This document shows positions 28,213-36,568 of a DNA stretch of 64,000 nt, in pieces. A model generated the notes under the pieces. The model saw only the letters and a list, made by a program, of their open reading frames with translations. It had not been told where the DNA came from and did not search any database. The DNA lies in contig JAOUJW010000011.1 of NCBI GenBank assembly GCA_029882975.1, positions 62,001 to 126,000 of the forward strand, in the 5' to 3' direction. Made by a program: the position numbers and the translations under genes. The stretch comes from Gammaproteobacteria bacterium (GTDB lineage Bacteria; Pseudomonadota; Gammaproteobacteria; SZUA-152). Position 1 is the first letter of the stretch, and every line of letters starts with the position of its first letter.

Positions 28213-28974
28213 TCAATGGCATGAATAGATCGATTTTCGCCCCGGATAAGGTGCGCCAAAAGCGTCCAAGGATTTCAATTCTTGCTTTACATAGTCCAAA
28301 ATCGAAGTAGCACTCCAATATAAGCCGGGTTGTAGGGGCATACCCACTCCGGCCAAGGCTTTGGCTGTCCAGGTATTACACGTATTCAGCAAATGGTAAT
28401 CGCCCTCGGCATCAAAAAACCAACTGGTTCCGGGGCCCGGCAAAGTGGCCACTACACCGGACGGACCGGTTTTAAAACTTCGGTCAAGATACAATCCCAA
28501 AGCGAGGAATTGCTTATCATCCAGACATAACTCTATTACCTCTCCAGCTCCACCTAAATGTCGTTGCGGTGAAGCACGCATTGCCACCACATGCATAGTA
28601 CTATGACTTGGCACCAACAGAGCATTGGCCGTCAAGCGCAAAGATTGGCCGGGGTTCTGATAAAAGCGTTTATCTCCCCAGCCGAATTCCAGATATTGGG
28701 CTCCGGGAAAACGTGACGGTACTTGCTGAAATACAGGCATGTGAGCCAGTAAGTCCATATCCGCCAAGTCCAAAACCAAACCGGTATGCCATCCCACGCC
28801 GGTCAAATATATTTTGTGTTTTCGCGGCTTCGTCCCTATCAATGCGGCCAGTTGCGGCTGTTGAGAAACCTGACGCTCCACCTCAAGAGCCGTAATAACC
28901 TTTGGGCCGGAAGCACATGCACCCAGCGCCAAGACAAGCCACGCTACAACGTTTCTTACCAGGATGCTAGCCAC
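28213..28974 (-). CDS. DUF2459-family lipoprotein
   Basis: 253 residues with an N-terminal hydrophobic segment and lipobox-like LGACAS (cysteine near residue 20). The family signature is visible: VGWHTGLVL, LEFGWGDKRFYQ, MHVVAMRA, and NTCNTWTAKAL, a Cys/His arrangement suggesting a papain-like fold. The function of this family is not established, and some members lie near urease genes, which are absent here. It is likely anchored on the periplasmic face. The decayed gene lies just downstream on the same strand. Confidence 0.85.
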   Translation of the reverse strand: MASILVRNVVAWLVLALGACASGPKVITALEVERQVSQQPQLAALIGTKPRKHKIYLTGVGWHTGLVLDLADMDLLAHMPVFQQVPSRFPGAQYLEFGWGDKRFYQNPGQSLRLTANALLVPSHSTMHVVAMRASPQRHLGGAGEVIELCLDDKQFLALGLYLDRSFKTGPSGVVATLPGPGTSWFFDAEGDYHLLNTCNTWTAKALAGVGMPLQPGLYWSATSILDYVKQELKSLDAFGAPYPGRKSIYSCH

Positions 28975-29025
28975 AAAACCTCCTCTTCCCCGGGAAATCC
29001 AATCCCAGCCCCCACTCAGCAGGAA

Positions 29026-29355
29026 CTATTTAGGCGGTAGCTTCCCCGCAAATTGTACCGCTGTTTCGATCCAAGCCAGCAAATCTCCATCATTTTCAAA
29101 ACCGGATTCTCCCACATAAATAAAACCTTTCATCGGTCTGCCGGTGAAATCCATGATCCGAGCATGGGGCCGTGTTAAGCATTGCTCATAGGCATCCGGC
29201 CCTACCCGTAACATGAGCTCGCTTTGCACCACCCCGCTGCACATATTACCGTTAATCATAAATGCGATCCCGCCAAACATTCTTTTCTCTGTTACCCCCG
29301 AATAGTCCTGTAGAATCTCACGAACCCGTTGGGCTACACCTTCGTCATAAGCCAT
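29026..29355 (-). CDS. TfoX N-terminal domain protein
   Basis: 109 residues matching the stand-alone TfoX/Sxy N-terminal domain: VREILQDYSGVTEKRMFGGIAFMINGNM, then LMLRVGPDAYEQCL and FTGRPMKGFIYV. The C-terminal Sxy domain that drives competence regulation is absent, so a competence role should not be assumed. GGGGGGAG lies shortly upstream of the ATG. A 17-bp tandem repeat occupies its upstream region. Confidence 0.88.
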   Translation of the reverse strand: MAYDEGVAQRVREILQDYSGVTEKRMFGGIAFMINGNMCSGVVQSELMLRVGPDAYEQCLTRPHARIMDFTGRPMKGFIYVGESGFENDGDLLAWIETAVQFAGKLPPK

Positions 29356-29429
29356 TTTGACTCCCCCCTGCGAGTCTTAAATTGAAGACCTTTTCTGTGT
29401 TGAAGACCACAACTGAGTTGATGGCTCTT

Positions 29430-29487
29430 ACGTTGAGGACTCTTGTACGTTGAGGACTCTTGTACGTTGAGGACTCTTGTACGTTGA
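29430..29487. repeat. 17-bp tandem repeat upstream of the TfoX-N gene
   Basis: Three exact 17-bp units (ACGTTGAGGACTCTTGT) at 29430, 29447 and 29464, then a partial fourth. Degenerate related units (for example GAGTTGATGGCTCTT) extend leftward to about 29395. It lies in a 331-bp gap between the divergent TfoX-N gene and a small gene at 29687. No other gene is seen in that gap. Confidence 0.85.
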
Positions 29488-29686
29488 TGATCTGCCTCCC
29501 AAAGCAGCGTCAATCTCTTGTCGCTCGTGTCACAAATTGGACACATGCCTCTATGATTTGAACAAATATCACTCAAAATCAAACCGAATATGAATCGAGA
29601 CATACTGGTGTAATCCTTGCATGCAACGCAAGTTGCGGCAGAGTATCCAACATGCCCGATAATATTCAAAAAACCGGAGGTGTGGA

Positions 29687-29839
29687 ATGTACGATAAGAA
29701 ATTACAACTTCAAACAGTGGAACCGGAAACCATTTACATCAGCAAAGCCGAACGTTACGAACTCATCGCCCTACTGGCGCAATCCTTACAAAAACTCAGC
29801 GTTCAAGTAACACAGACTGCAACAATCTCGACTCATTAA
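29687..29839 (+). CDS. 50-residue small protein, function unknown
   Basis: ATG at 29687 with a strong GGAGG six nt upstream, TAA at 29837, and an intrinsic terminator 9 bp later. These three signals support a real gene. The peptide (MYDKKLQLQTVEPETIYISK...) has a helix-prone middle (AERYELIALLAQSLQKL) and no membrane segment. No family recognised. Confidence 0.65.
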   Translation: MYDKKLQLQTVEPETIYISKAERYELIALLAQSLQKLSVQVTQTATISTH

Positions 29840-29847
29840 AGAACACC

Positions 29848-29877
29848 AAAGGCCCGTTGCCGGCAACGGGCCTTTTC
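29848..29877 (+). terminator. Intrinsic terminator after the 50-residue gene
   Basis: A perfect 11-bp inverted repeat (GGCCCGTTGCC/GGCAACGGGCC, 29851-29872), flanked by AAA before and TTTT after. Confidence 0.85.
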
Positions 29878-30013
29878 CAGTGAAACTGTCGCTGGAAGTT
29901 CCTGTTAAATTCATCTACATTCCTAAACAAGATGCTGTATTTTCACAGGAACGCGACGGATTATTTCCAATCCAGCGTTTTAAGATTGTTTCAAAGAAAC
30001 AGAGGCTAGTCAT

Positions 30014-30151
30014 ATGAAAAAAACCCTAAGCTATTTTCTCGTCCTATTCATGTTGGTGGCATTTACCAGCGCTTGCATCGGTCCCCGAGTGTATGTACCC
30101 GGGCCTGGAAAGATAAAAGTGAAAAAACCACCCAGAGTATTGCTGCCGTAA
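30014..30151 (+). CDS. 45-residue predicted lipoprotein
   Basis: MKKTLSYFLVLFMLVAFTSACIG is a textbook lipoprotein signal peptide with lipobox TSAC (Cys21). The mature peptide is only 25 residues, rich in Pro, Gly and Lys (PRVYVPGPGKIKVKKPPRV). It is too short for most gene callers. Tiny entericidin-like lipoproteins are analogues in size, but there is no sequence match I can claim. A strong hairpin follows. Confidence 0.65.
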   Translation: MKKTLSYFLVLFMLVAFTSACIGPRVYVPGPGKIKVKKPPRVLLP

Positions 30152-30167
30152 CAATCGAGTCTTTACC

Positions 30168-30206
30168 AAAAAGAAAACTGCCGTGTTGAAAACAATACGG
30201 CAGTTA
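30168..30206 (-). terminator. Hairpin shared by convergent small genes
   Basis: A 12-bp stem (ACTGCCGTGTTG, 30177-30188, with 30193-30204; one G-T pair) and AAAA loop. On the minus strand it is followed by TTTTCTTTTT, so it should terminate the gene ending at 30239. The plus-strand lipoprotein may use it as well. Confidence 0.7.
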
Positions 30207-30238
30207 TGCTTTGAACATAAGCGTCTTTGTTATAACAG

Positions 30239-30625
30239 TTAACGTTTGATGCGGCTGATGGAAGTAATAGAATCCAATATCAAAAAATTGACTTCGGCAA
30301 AATCTTTCACGGTATATTTGCTATAGGGTTCACCCAATTTTCCCTTGGGATCAAAAGCAACCGATAACAAACCGTCGCCTAAGTTACCTTGATCATCCCA
30401 TTGCGCATATAAAATTCGACCGAATTGAAAATTATGGCTAAAAACCAACAAATAGGAAAAACCAAATACATCCACTCGCAATCGCTGCGTCTCCAACTCT
30501 GTCACACTAAAGTGATTTAAACTGCCCTCAGAGTTTTTTAACTTTTCTTTGGCCAAACTCCAAAGCCCGGCCAGTTTTTCGAATTGCTGATCCTTCAACT
30601 TCAGACCATCGGGAAGTTTTGCCAT
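30239..30625 (-). CDS. Hypothetical protein, 128 aa
   Basis: A soluble protein with no signal peptide. An N-terminal amphipathic helix (DQQFEKLAGLWSLAKEKLKN) precedes alternating beta-like stretches (QRLRVDVFGFSYLLVFSHNF, GRILYAQWDD) and GDGLLSVAFDPKGKLGEPYS. No family recognised. It has its own terminator downstream and seems to be monocistronic. Coding status rests on length, composition and the terminator. Confidence 0.65.
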   Translation of the reverse strand: MAKLPDGLKLKDQQFEKLAGLWSLAKEKLKNSEGSLNHFSVTELETQRLRVDVFGFSYLLVFSHNFQFGRILYAQWDDQGNLGDGLLSVAFDPKGKLGEPYSKYTVKDFAEVNFLILDSITSISRIKR

Positions 30626-30784
30626 GCTTGCACCTCAACGCTTGTTCAAATTCCAATCATTCCAGACACAGGGTAATAGGAACCCCGATGCAAGAAACAC
30701 GCTATCTACGCCATGGATTGTAAAAATTTGGATGGAATCATCTATAGAACGGAACGCGCAAAAAGCATTGGTACCGTCTTATGG

Positions 30785-31636
30785 CTACGCACTCTTATGT
30801 AGATAATAATCCACACATTCGCTTTCGCGACCACGTACCACTCGCTGACCAAGCAAGACTCCCCGTGTTTCTGTAACAATAGTATGTTGTCCTTCATGGT
30901 GATCTTTGTCGTAAAAGTAAATAATCACCCAATCCCTACTTCTTTGCAGCTGATGTGCCAGCGCTGTATTGGAAAACATAGCAGTAAAATGCCAGCCTTC
31001 TTTACTGCTGTGCATTATAGGCAACCAGACCTTGCCCTGGGGATTAAACCGCTTCGGAGCAATCTGAGGCAAATCTCCTGCACTCACCCGGGCCCGATAA
31101 CGGCGATCGACCGCTAACAACAACTCAATCGGCGGCTCCTTCATGGGCAAATGTGACGGAATTCGCCTTCGTCCCAACACCTGGCTGAGCCAGGCCTGTA
31201 CCATTAATACTTTCTTGCGGGTAAAGCCGGGAACGGAGGCTAAGCGACCGTTATGTGCTGCAAGCTCCAAGGCTTCCAGTGAATGGATATGTAAGGTTTC
31301 CAAAATCTGATGCGCCAGCTTCGGCCCTATGCCGGGAATCTCTTCAAACAAGGCCACTGGGTCCTGCCCCGCCTTTAAACTTTCCAAGCGGCTCATTCGC
31401 CCCAAAGCCACATATTCATAAATAGAACGTGCGATACCTGCACCCACCGCAGGAATATCCAACAGGCCATTAAATCCTTTTTGTTGCACAATATCGGTAA
31501 TTGCCTGCGGCAAAGACGCGACTTCCGCAGCAGCGCGGCGATAGGCACTAATCCGAAAAGGATTTGCCTGTTGTTGCTGCAACAAATCCGCAATTTCGTT
31601 CAGCTTTGAGGCAATTTCACTATTTTTCACCAACAA
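30785..31636 (-). CDS. PolX-like helix-hairpin-helix protein without polymerase domain
   Basis: 283 residues. The first ~165 match the DNA polymerase beta/PolX N-terminal region: IASKLNEIADLLQQQQANPFRISAYRRAA, and then two helix-hairpin-helix motifs (GLLDIPAVGAGIARSIYEY and FEEIPGIGPKLAHQILE). A third region (LASVPGFTRKKVLMVQ) is also HhH-like. The nucleotidyltransferase palm and PHP domains of PolX are absent. Instead there is an unrecognised C-terminal domain (about 170-283, WLPIMHSSKEGWHFTAMFS). DNA binding is a reasonable inference. No enzymatic motif is seen. Confidence 0.8.
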   Translation of the reverse strand: MLVKNSEIASKLNEIADLLQQQQANPFRISAYRRAAAEVASLPQAITDIVQQKGFNGLLDIPAVGAGIARSIYEYVALGRMSRLESLKAGQDPVALFEEIPGIGPKLAHQILETLHIHSLEALELAAHNGRLASVPGFTRKKVLMVQAWLSQVLGRRRIPSHLPMKEPPIELLLAVDRRYRARVSAGDLPQIAPKRFNPQGKVWLPIMHSSKEGWHFTAMFSNTALAHQLQRSRDWVIIYFYDKDHHEGQHTIVTETRGVLLGQRVVRGRESECVDYYLHKSA

Positions 31637-31789
31637 GCCCTCCGCGGTGAAATCGCTGACACCCCCTATATTTAATATTTAGACTTAGTCGCACTCCTTG
31701 TCATTGACCCAGATCAGACCTCTCGCAGTCTGAATAAGGTATATTTAAATAACCTTTATGGCTATTGGATCACTGTATGAGAGGCCGTC

Positions 31790-32068
31790 ATGACACACAC
31801 AAACCTATTGGTGGAACAACACATTAAAAGCCACATGTCCCGCCTTCAACATATTGATGAGTTGGCGCAAAAAGCCGAAAAATCAGGAGATGCGCGTGCC
31901 CAAGAAGAGTTACAAGCGCTGAAACAAGAACAAAATAAATTAGCGGATTATGTACAACAATTCAGCAACCAATCCGCGCAGCAGTTTCTGCAAACGGCCG
32001 GACCGATGGTCATGTGGGAAATCGTCGCCCAACGTCTGGAACAACTGGTTGAAAAAATTCATCACTGA
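31790..32068 (+). CDS. Small helical protein, 92 aa
   Basis: A highly helical, Gln/Glu-rich protein (HIDELAQKAEKSGDARAQEEL, ALKQEQNKLADYVQQFSNQ) probably forming a coiled coil. It has no signal peptide or membrane segment. GAGAGG lies just upstream of the ATG, and the 150-bp leader contains an inverted repeat (AAGGT...ACCTT near 31737-31757). No family recognised. It converges on the FrnE-like gene. Confidence 0.65.
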   Translation: MTHTNLLVEQHIKSHMSRLQHIDELAQKAEKSGDARAQEELQALKQEQNKLADYVQQFSNQSAQQFLQTAGPMVMWEIVAQRLEQLVEKIHH

Positions 32069-32086
32069 CCAGCAACGGTCAGGTGG

Positions 32087-32743
32087 TTAATAACTTTCGA
32101 TGGCCAAACAGCTATCGAGGCGGGATTTGACGTCTGAGTAAGGCAAATACCCATGACAAATCAGATGGGTTTCAGCGCCGTTGTCGAGCAATAAAGTGGG
32201 AAAACCCCGCACTCCGTAACGTCGAGACAGCTCAAACTGCTGCCAGGTTGCCTCCGTAAGGGCTGGAGAGTGAAAACAACGCGCAAATTCCTGCGCATCC
32301 AGGTACGGCGCTGCCAACTCACTCAGCACAGCCTCCCGGGTCACATCCTGTTTATGAACATAGAAGGCCTCTTGCACAGAAGAAAAAAAAGCCAAAACCG
32401 ATGCCGGACACTGCTGTTTGATAAGCACTACGGCGCGACTGGCCGGTTCTGTGTCATAGACAAAACCCGCCGGTAGCGCATTGTCAAAGTTAAATGCTTG
32501 TCCGGTATGGCGTTGCACCGCCTGCCAATGATGCAGGATCTCCTGCCGTAAGCCCGGATCCAAGGGCTCGGCAGCTCCCGGTCGGAGTCCACCGGTAATG
32601 AGTTCCAACACTGCACCCTCCTCAGTGCTTTGCGCACCCTCCCCAAACTCTTTCCGGATTTGTTCTATTACCGACGTAAATCCCCAACACCAGGAACACA
32701 TAGGATCTGCGAAATACAATAAACGTTTTGGTGCAGTTGTCAT
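32087..32743 (-). CDS. DsbA/FrnE-family thioredoxin-fold oxidoreductase
   Basis: About 218 residues from the ATG at 32743 (MTTAPKRLLYFADPMCSWCWGF). The CSWC active site is in the position expected for DsbA-fold proteins of the FrnE/HCCA-isomerase branch, with a central helical insertion and the cis-Pro region YGVRGFPTLLLDN. There is no signal peptide, so it is probably cytoplasmic. The frame extends to 32833 but would overlap the upstream flavoprotein gene. From 32743 the gap is 14 bp, so it is the last gene of the redox operon. Confidence 0.85.
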   Translation of the reverse strand: MTTAPKRLLYFADPMCSWCWGFTSVIEQIRKEFGEGAQSTEEGAVLELITGGLRPGAAEPLDPGLRQEILHHWQAVQRHTGQAFNFDNALPAGFVYDTEPASRAVVLIKQQCPASVLAFFSSVQEAFYVHKQDVTREAVLSELAAPYLDAQEFARCFHSPALTEATWQQFELSRRYGVRGFPTLLLDNGAETHLICHGYLPYSDVKSRLDSCLAIESY

Positions 32744-32757
32744 TGCCCGACCGACTG

Positions 32758-34005
32758 TTACAACCAACGATGGTCTTGGTAGTTCCCGTAAAGCCACCGC
32801 TCCATACTGCGAGCAGCGATTTGACGCCCCCACTTAAACTCTTTATACAACACAACAAATCGCCAAATATCGCGCAGCACGTTATATCGATCCCCCCAGG
32901 ACAGAGCCATTAAGGCTTTGGGAAAATCCGCTTCGTGGGGCTTGGCAAACGCAATCTTTAAAGGGTTCCATTGATCTGTGGTTCGCTTAACTTCCGAGGC
33001 AATCATTTTACGATAAAGCTCCTGCACCGGACGATTTAATCGCAACGCCTCGATGATGGACTCTCCGGAGATGGCACCGGAGTGCAACGCACAACTCATT
33101 CCCTCACCAATCATATTTAAAAACCCGGTGGCCTGGCCGGTAATCAACACATTCCCCTGGCCAAACACATAGCGATTGATTAAGGATGGACCGAAGTTCT
33201 CGGCGCAGCCTTCATGATCCGCTCCCGCCGGTTTTAGTTTTACGCCGTGTTTGTCTTCCAGGTATTGCTGTACAAATTCGTGGCGCTTATGAAAACTATC
33301 GCCACGCTTAAAACCTACACCTACAATCTGTTTGCCATCACGGGCATGACTCCAAGTGTAATGACCTAACTGGGGATGAAACCAAAAATGAAAGTAGTCC
33401 TCATCCAAAGGACACTCGATGATTTCATGAAACTTCTGCCCCACAAAAAACCATGGAATCTGCTTAGGGTAATTAGGATACACGGAGCGCAATACCGGCG
33501 AACTGGGGCCATCCGCACCAATCACAAAACGCGCTTGCACCCACTGGTCCTCACCACCTTGGGGCCGAATTTTAACGCTGACCCCATCGCCCGAATCCAC
33601 CAAGCTGACAAAGGAAGTTTGGTCCATTACCCGGGCACCACTGCGCTGTATGGCCCAATAATCGGAATACTTACGATGCAAGTGCGGTGTCGTACCGCCG
33701 AAAAAATCCATGGACATGGATACCATGCTGGGGAAATGAAAAGTGACTCCTCGGCACCAAGTAGGATCATGCAAGGCCTGACGAGGCAAAGGCCCGAAAT
33801 TTTCGATAAGAAACCGATATCCTCGCGGTGACAATATACCACTGCAGATTTTATGGCGTGGCAGTTCACGTTTCTCCACGATTAAAGTCTCCAGACCCGC
33901 ATCCACCAAACGTTTAGCTGCCGCCGCGGCTGCCAAACTGGCTCCCACGATAAGCACATCCACTTTATGCGTCGCCTGTTGATCTTGGCGTTTTGCTTCT
34001 GTCAC
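32758..34005 (-). CDS. Geranylgeranyl-reductase-like FAD-dependent oxidoreductase
   Basis: A 415-residue flavoprotein. An N-terminal Rossmann segment (VDVLIVGASLAAAAAAKRL) ends in the ribose-binding Glu (LIVEKRE). CSGILSPRG, VIGADGPSSPVLR and GQATGFLNMIGEGMSCALHSG follow, matching the GGR/lycopene-cyclase-type FAD fold. The usual GxGxxG is altered to GASLAA. The substrate could be a prenyl chain or another hydrophobic molecule. It overlaps the Fe-S gene by 4 bp (ATGA), implying coupled expression. Family membership is clear, the reaction is not. Confidence 0.8.
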   Translation of the reverse strand: MTEAKRQDQQATHKVDVLIVGASLAAAAAAKRLVDAGLETLIVEKRELPRHKICSGILSPRGYRFLIENFGPLPRQALHDPTWCRGVTFHFPSMVSMSMDFFGGTTPHLHRKYSDYWAIQRSGARVMDQTSFVSLVDSGDGVSVKIRPQGGEDQWVQARFVIGADGPSSPVLRSVYPNYPKQIPWFFVGQKFHEIIECPLDEDYFHFWFHPQLGHYTWSHARDGKQIVGVGFKRGDSFHKRHEFVQQYLEDKHGVKLKPAGADHEGCAENFGPSLINRYVFGQGNVLITGQATGFLNMIGEGMSCALHSGAISGESIIEALRLNRPVQELYRKMIASEVKRTTDQWNPLKIAFAKPHEADFPKALMALSWGDRYNVLRDIWRFVVLYKEFKWGRQIAARSMERWLYGNYQDHRWL

Positions 34006-34940
34006 GCGAATACCTCAGCCAAATGGTGCACCGGCACCGATTGTGCCGTTTTAAATTCTGCCATATCTTCCAACTCCTCGACGATGATCCTCTTGATGTC
34101 ATAGCCTTGGAGTAGATAATCAATTCGATCAGCCGCCGCCAATTCCGTATTGGCAAACCCAGCTCGCGTGGGTTGGGCTACCCTTTGCAGATCCAGATTC
34201 ATCCTGCACCCGTAGTGATTACGCAGGTTGTCATAGTAAGGGCGTAAGATGCGATAATCTGCGTGATAGATGCGTGCATTGAGCACGTAAAAATCTCCGG
34301 CTCCGATTGTCGCCGGCTTATCCAGTCGTCCCAAAGCCACGGCCAAACTGATGATGTCCCGCTCCGGTAGAACCCGCTTTAGAAAACCATACAACAAACC
34401 ATTGTCCACCACCAGGGTTCGCGCATGCTGCAATGATGTACTGAATTCGGCCACTCTGGCCTCGCTTACCGGTAAACCCAATATCAAAGACTGAATAATA
34501 TCCTCGCCCAAATCCGATGCACAACGTGTCTGCCTCTGGCTATTCAGTAAGTCAGTTACCAAGCGCAACAAATCCGCATGGGCAGCCAGGGCCGGGCCGG
34601 GAATTAATAGTTGCGCCACCGGTTCCTCTTCGAAAACACGCTTGGATGACACAACCCCTTGACCATTCTCCAGTACCGCATTGCGCAAATCCACCATCAT
34701 TTGATACAAGTCGATTTGGCGCGGGCAAGCCGCATGACAGGCTCCGCATAAAATGCAATGACGGGCTGCGACGGCAAACGCAGGATGTGTAAAAGACTCC
34801 GCGACGACCGCGCCTGCTTGCATGAGTCGAATGCAATACTTGGGCGTCATGCGAATATCGCGACTGTCCTGCCACGAAGGACACACACTGACACACAAGC
34901 TACAACCGTGACAGACGCCGTGATCTATCCCCAGACTCAT
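34002..34940 (-). CDS. Protein with two [4Fe-4S] ferredoxin-type clusters
   Basis: 312 residues. Two cluster motifs lie at the N-terminus: CHGCSLCVSVCP (from C10) and CILCGACHAACP (from C62), as in HdrC/GlpC/GlcF-type electron carriers. The remaining ~230 residues lack the CCG motifs of those families. They include VVDNGLLYGFLKRVLPERD and a later GCRMNLDLQRV. It probably passes electrons between the two flavoproteins encoded on either side, since the genes overlap both ways (1 bp and 4 bp). Confidence 0.82.
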   Translation of the reverse strand: MSLGIDHGVCHGCSLCVSVCPSWQDSRDIRMTPKYCIRLMQAGAVVAESFTHPAFAVAARHCILCGACHAACPRQIDLYQMMVDLRNAVLENGQGVVSSKRVFEEEPVAQLLIPGPALAAHADLLRLVTDLLNSQRQTRCASDLGEDIIQSLILGLPVSEARVAEFSTSLQHARTLVVDNGLLYGFLKRVLPERDIISLAVALGRLDKPATIGAGDFYVLNARIYHADYRILRPYYDNLRNHYGCRMNLDLQRVAQPTRAGFANTELAAADRIDYLLQGYDIKRIIVEELEDMAEFKTAQSVPVHHLAEVFA

Positions 34941-36496
34941 TAGAAAATGACATCCCGATTGAGAATCATTGCCGGGTCTGCCTCACGCTTCATTTGTAAA
35001 TGCCGTTCAACCACGGCATCCCCCAAGGCGCGACGAATATAACCTTTCATCATTCCGCCAAAGCGATAGTAGCTGGTTTTCATTTCCACACCGATATCGT
35101 AGATCTCATTCTTGAAGGATTGCAGAGTATCGCGGCTGTATATGTCATCATGCAACATGGGTTCAAACTCACAACCGTAAGCCCACCCCTGTGCATCGGG
35201 TGGAATGCTGGAAAGCTCGTAATGCGCTTTGTGATCGTCACGAAGTTTAATGCCCACACAATATAAGGTATAAAACGGGAAATACTTCTTGCATACTGCG
35301 TTACCCCGAAGTACTGCATCGACAAATTTTTCTGTACTGGTCGCCAAGTCCGGTATCACCATTTGACGACCACCCCAATGGGTCCAAACGGCGCGGGAAA
35401 ACACCACGGTTCGATCCAGCATGGTGCCATTGCGCATGTGATGTTTTGGTTGCAAATCGGGAAACAAGGTTCGTTTGCGCTGCAACAAATACAATGCTTC
35501 ACGAAAACGCCATGGACGTAGCGTGTAATAGGCTGACAAACGCAGTCCAAACATTAATTCACCATAACCACGCAATCGGGAACGATAGGTTTGTTCAAAA
35601 ACCTGTTGTTTCTCATCGGAATCAAAGGCCACCAGCAAAGTGATGGCTTTATCCATCATGGTTAGTATGCCGGTGTAATCGCAAACCCCGTCACGGTCGA
35701 CCTGTTGTAAATCCTCTATCGCTGTGCGCAAATCACGGTAATAAAAATAGTGCATACGCAAGGGGGTATAAGGACGAATTCTCAGCGTGGCTTCTGTGAT
35801 GACACCAAATTGACCGTATCCCAGAATCACCCGTTGAAACAGCTCTGGATTTTGCGAATCCGAACACTCGGCTATGTCACCGGTCGGTGTTACCACTTGT
35901 AAAGACTCGACCTGATCAGCGCTGCATCCCAAGCGGGCCGAATTCACATCGATGCCCCCCACACCCAAAGTACCTCCTACGGACGATGTCATATTCAGCG
36001 GGGCCGACAAATAATCCATATTTTGGCGCCGCAAGGACTCGGCCAGGGTATGCCAGTAAATACCCGCCTGCGTACGCACGGTTTGCGCTTGAGTATCAAT
36101 GTGCAAGACCCGACTCATGCCGGTCATATCCAACAACAAGCCGCCATAGGCGACTGACTCACCTTCAGTGGTTAACCCCCCGCCTCTGACCGTAACAGGC
36201 ACCCCATGAATCTGAGCAGCCTTGAGTATTTGCGCGATTTGATCGGCGCTATGAGCCAAAACGACACCATGAGGTTTGCCGTAAGCAATTCCGCTGGCAT
36301 CAGTCACATAGACGCCCAAGCCTTCCGGATTTTGTTCAACCTCAATTTGGGCCTGAACCAACTGACCAAGAAACGCCTGCCAGGAGGCACCGTTCCAACG
36401 TGACGCATTGGTTTGTTGGCGGGGAATGCCCTGTAGAGCATCATCGGCAACCGGGCAAAGCGGAATATCACCAATCTCAATCTGGGGGATTTCCAT
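34940..36496 (-). CDS. FAD-linked (VAO/PCMH-type) oxidase
   Basis: 518 residues with an FAD-binding type-4 domain: GVVLAHSADQIAQILKAAQ, VPVTVRGGGLTTEGESV, YGGLLLDMTGMSRV, SVGGTLGVGGIDVNSARLG and YGQFGVITEATLRI. Glycolate-oxidase-, GULO- and cytokinin-oxidase-like enzymes share this fold. The position of the covalent-FAD His is not a His here (RGGGLTT), so FAD is probably non-covalent. The C-terminal substrate domain is not one I recognise. First gene of the operon, with no strong ribosome-binding site. The next gene starts within its stop (TAATG). Confidence 0.82.
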   Translation of the reverse strand: MEIPQIEIGDIPLCPVADDALQGIPRQQTNASRWNGASWQAFLGQLVQAQIEVEQNPEGLGVYVTDASGIAYGKPHGVVLAHSADQIAQILKAAQIHGVPVTVRGGGLTTEGESVAYGGLLLDMTGMSRVLHIDTQAQTVRTQAGIYWHTLAESLRRQNMDYLSAPLNMTSSVGGTLGVGGIDVNSARLGCSADQVESLQVVTPTGDIAECSDSQNPELFQRVILGYGQFGVITEATLRIRPYTPLRMHYFYYRDLRTAIEDLQQVDRDGVCDYTGILTMMDKAITLLVAFDSDEKQQVFEQTYRSRLRGYGELMFGLRLSAYYTLRPWRFREALYLLQRKRTLFPDLQPKHHMRNGTMLDRTVVFSRAVWTHWGGRQMVIPDLATSTEKFVDAVLRGNAVCKKYFPFYTLYCVGIKLRDDHKAHYELSSIPPDAQGWAYGCEFEPMLHDDIYSRDTLQSFKNEIYDIGVEMKTSYYRFGGMMKGYIRRALGDAVVERHLQMKREADPAMILNRDVIF

Positions 36497-36568
36497 AGCA
36501 CTACATTTTTATGACTAAAGAAGACGCAATTTAATGCATATGACTGGAAAAAAACAGACCTATCTACC

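Noticed and set aside
29334-29669. 111-residue minus-strand ORF upstream of the TfoX-N gene
   Set aside because: It runs through the 17-bp repeat, overlaps the true TfoX-N start and has no conserved features.
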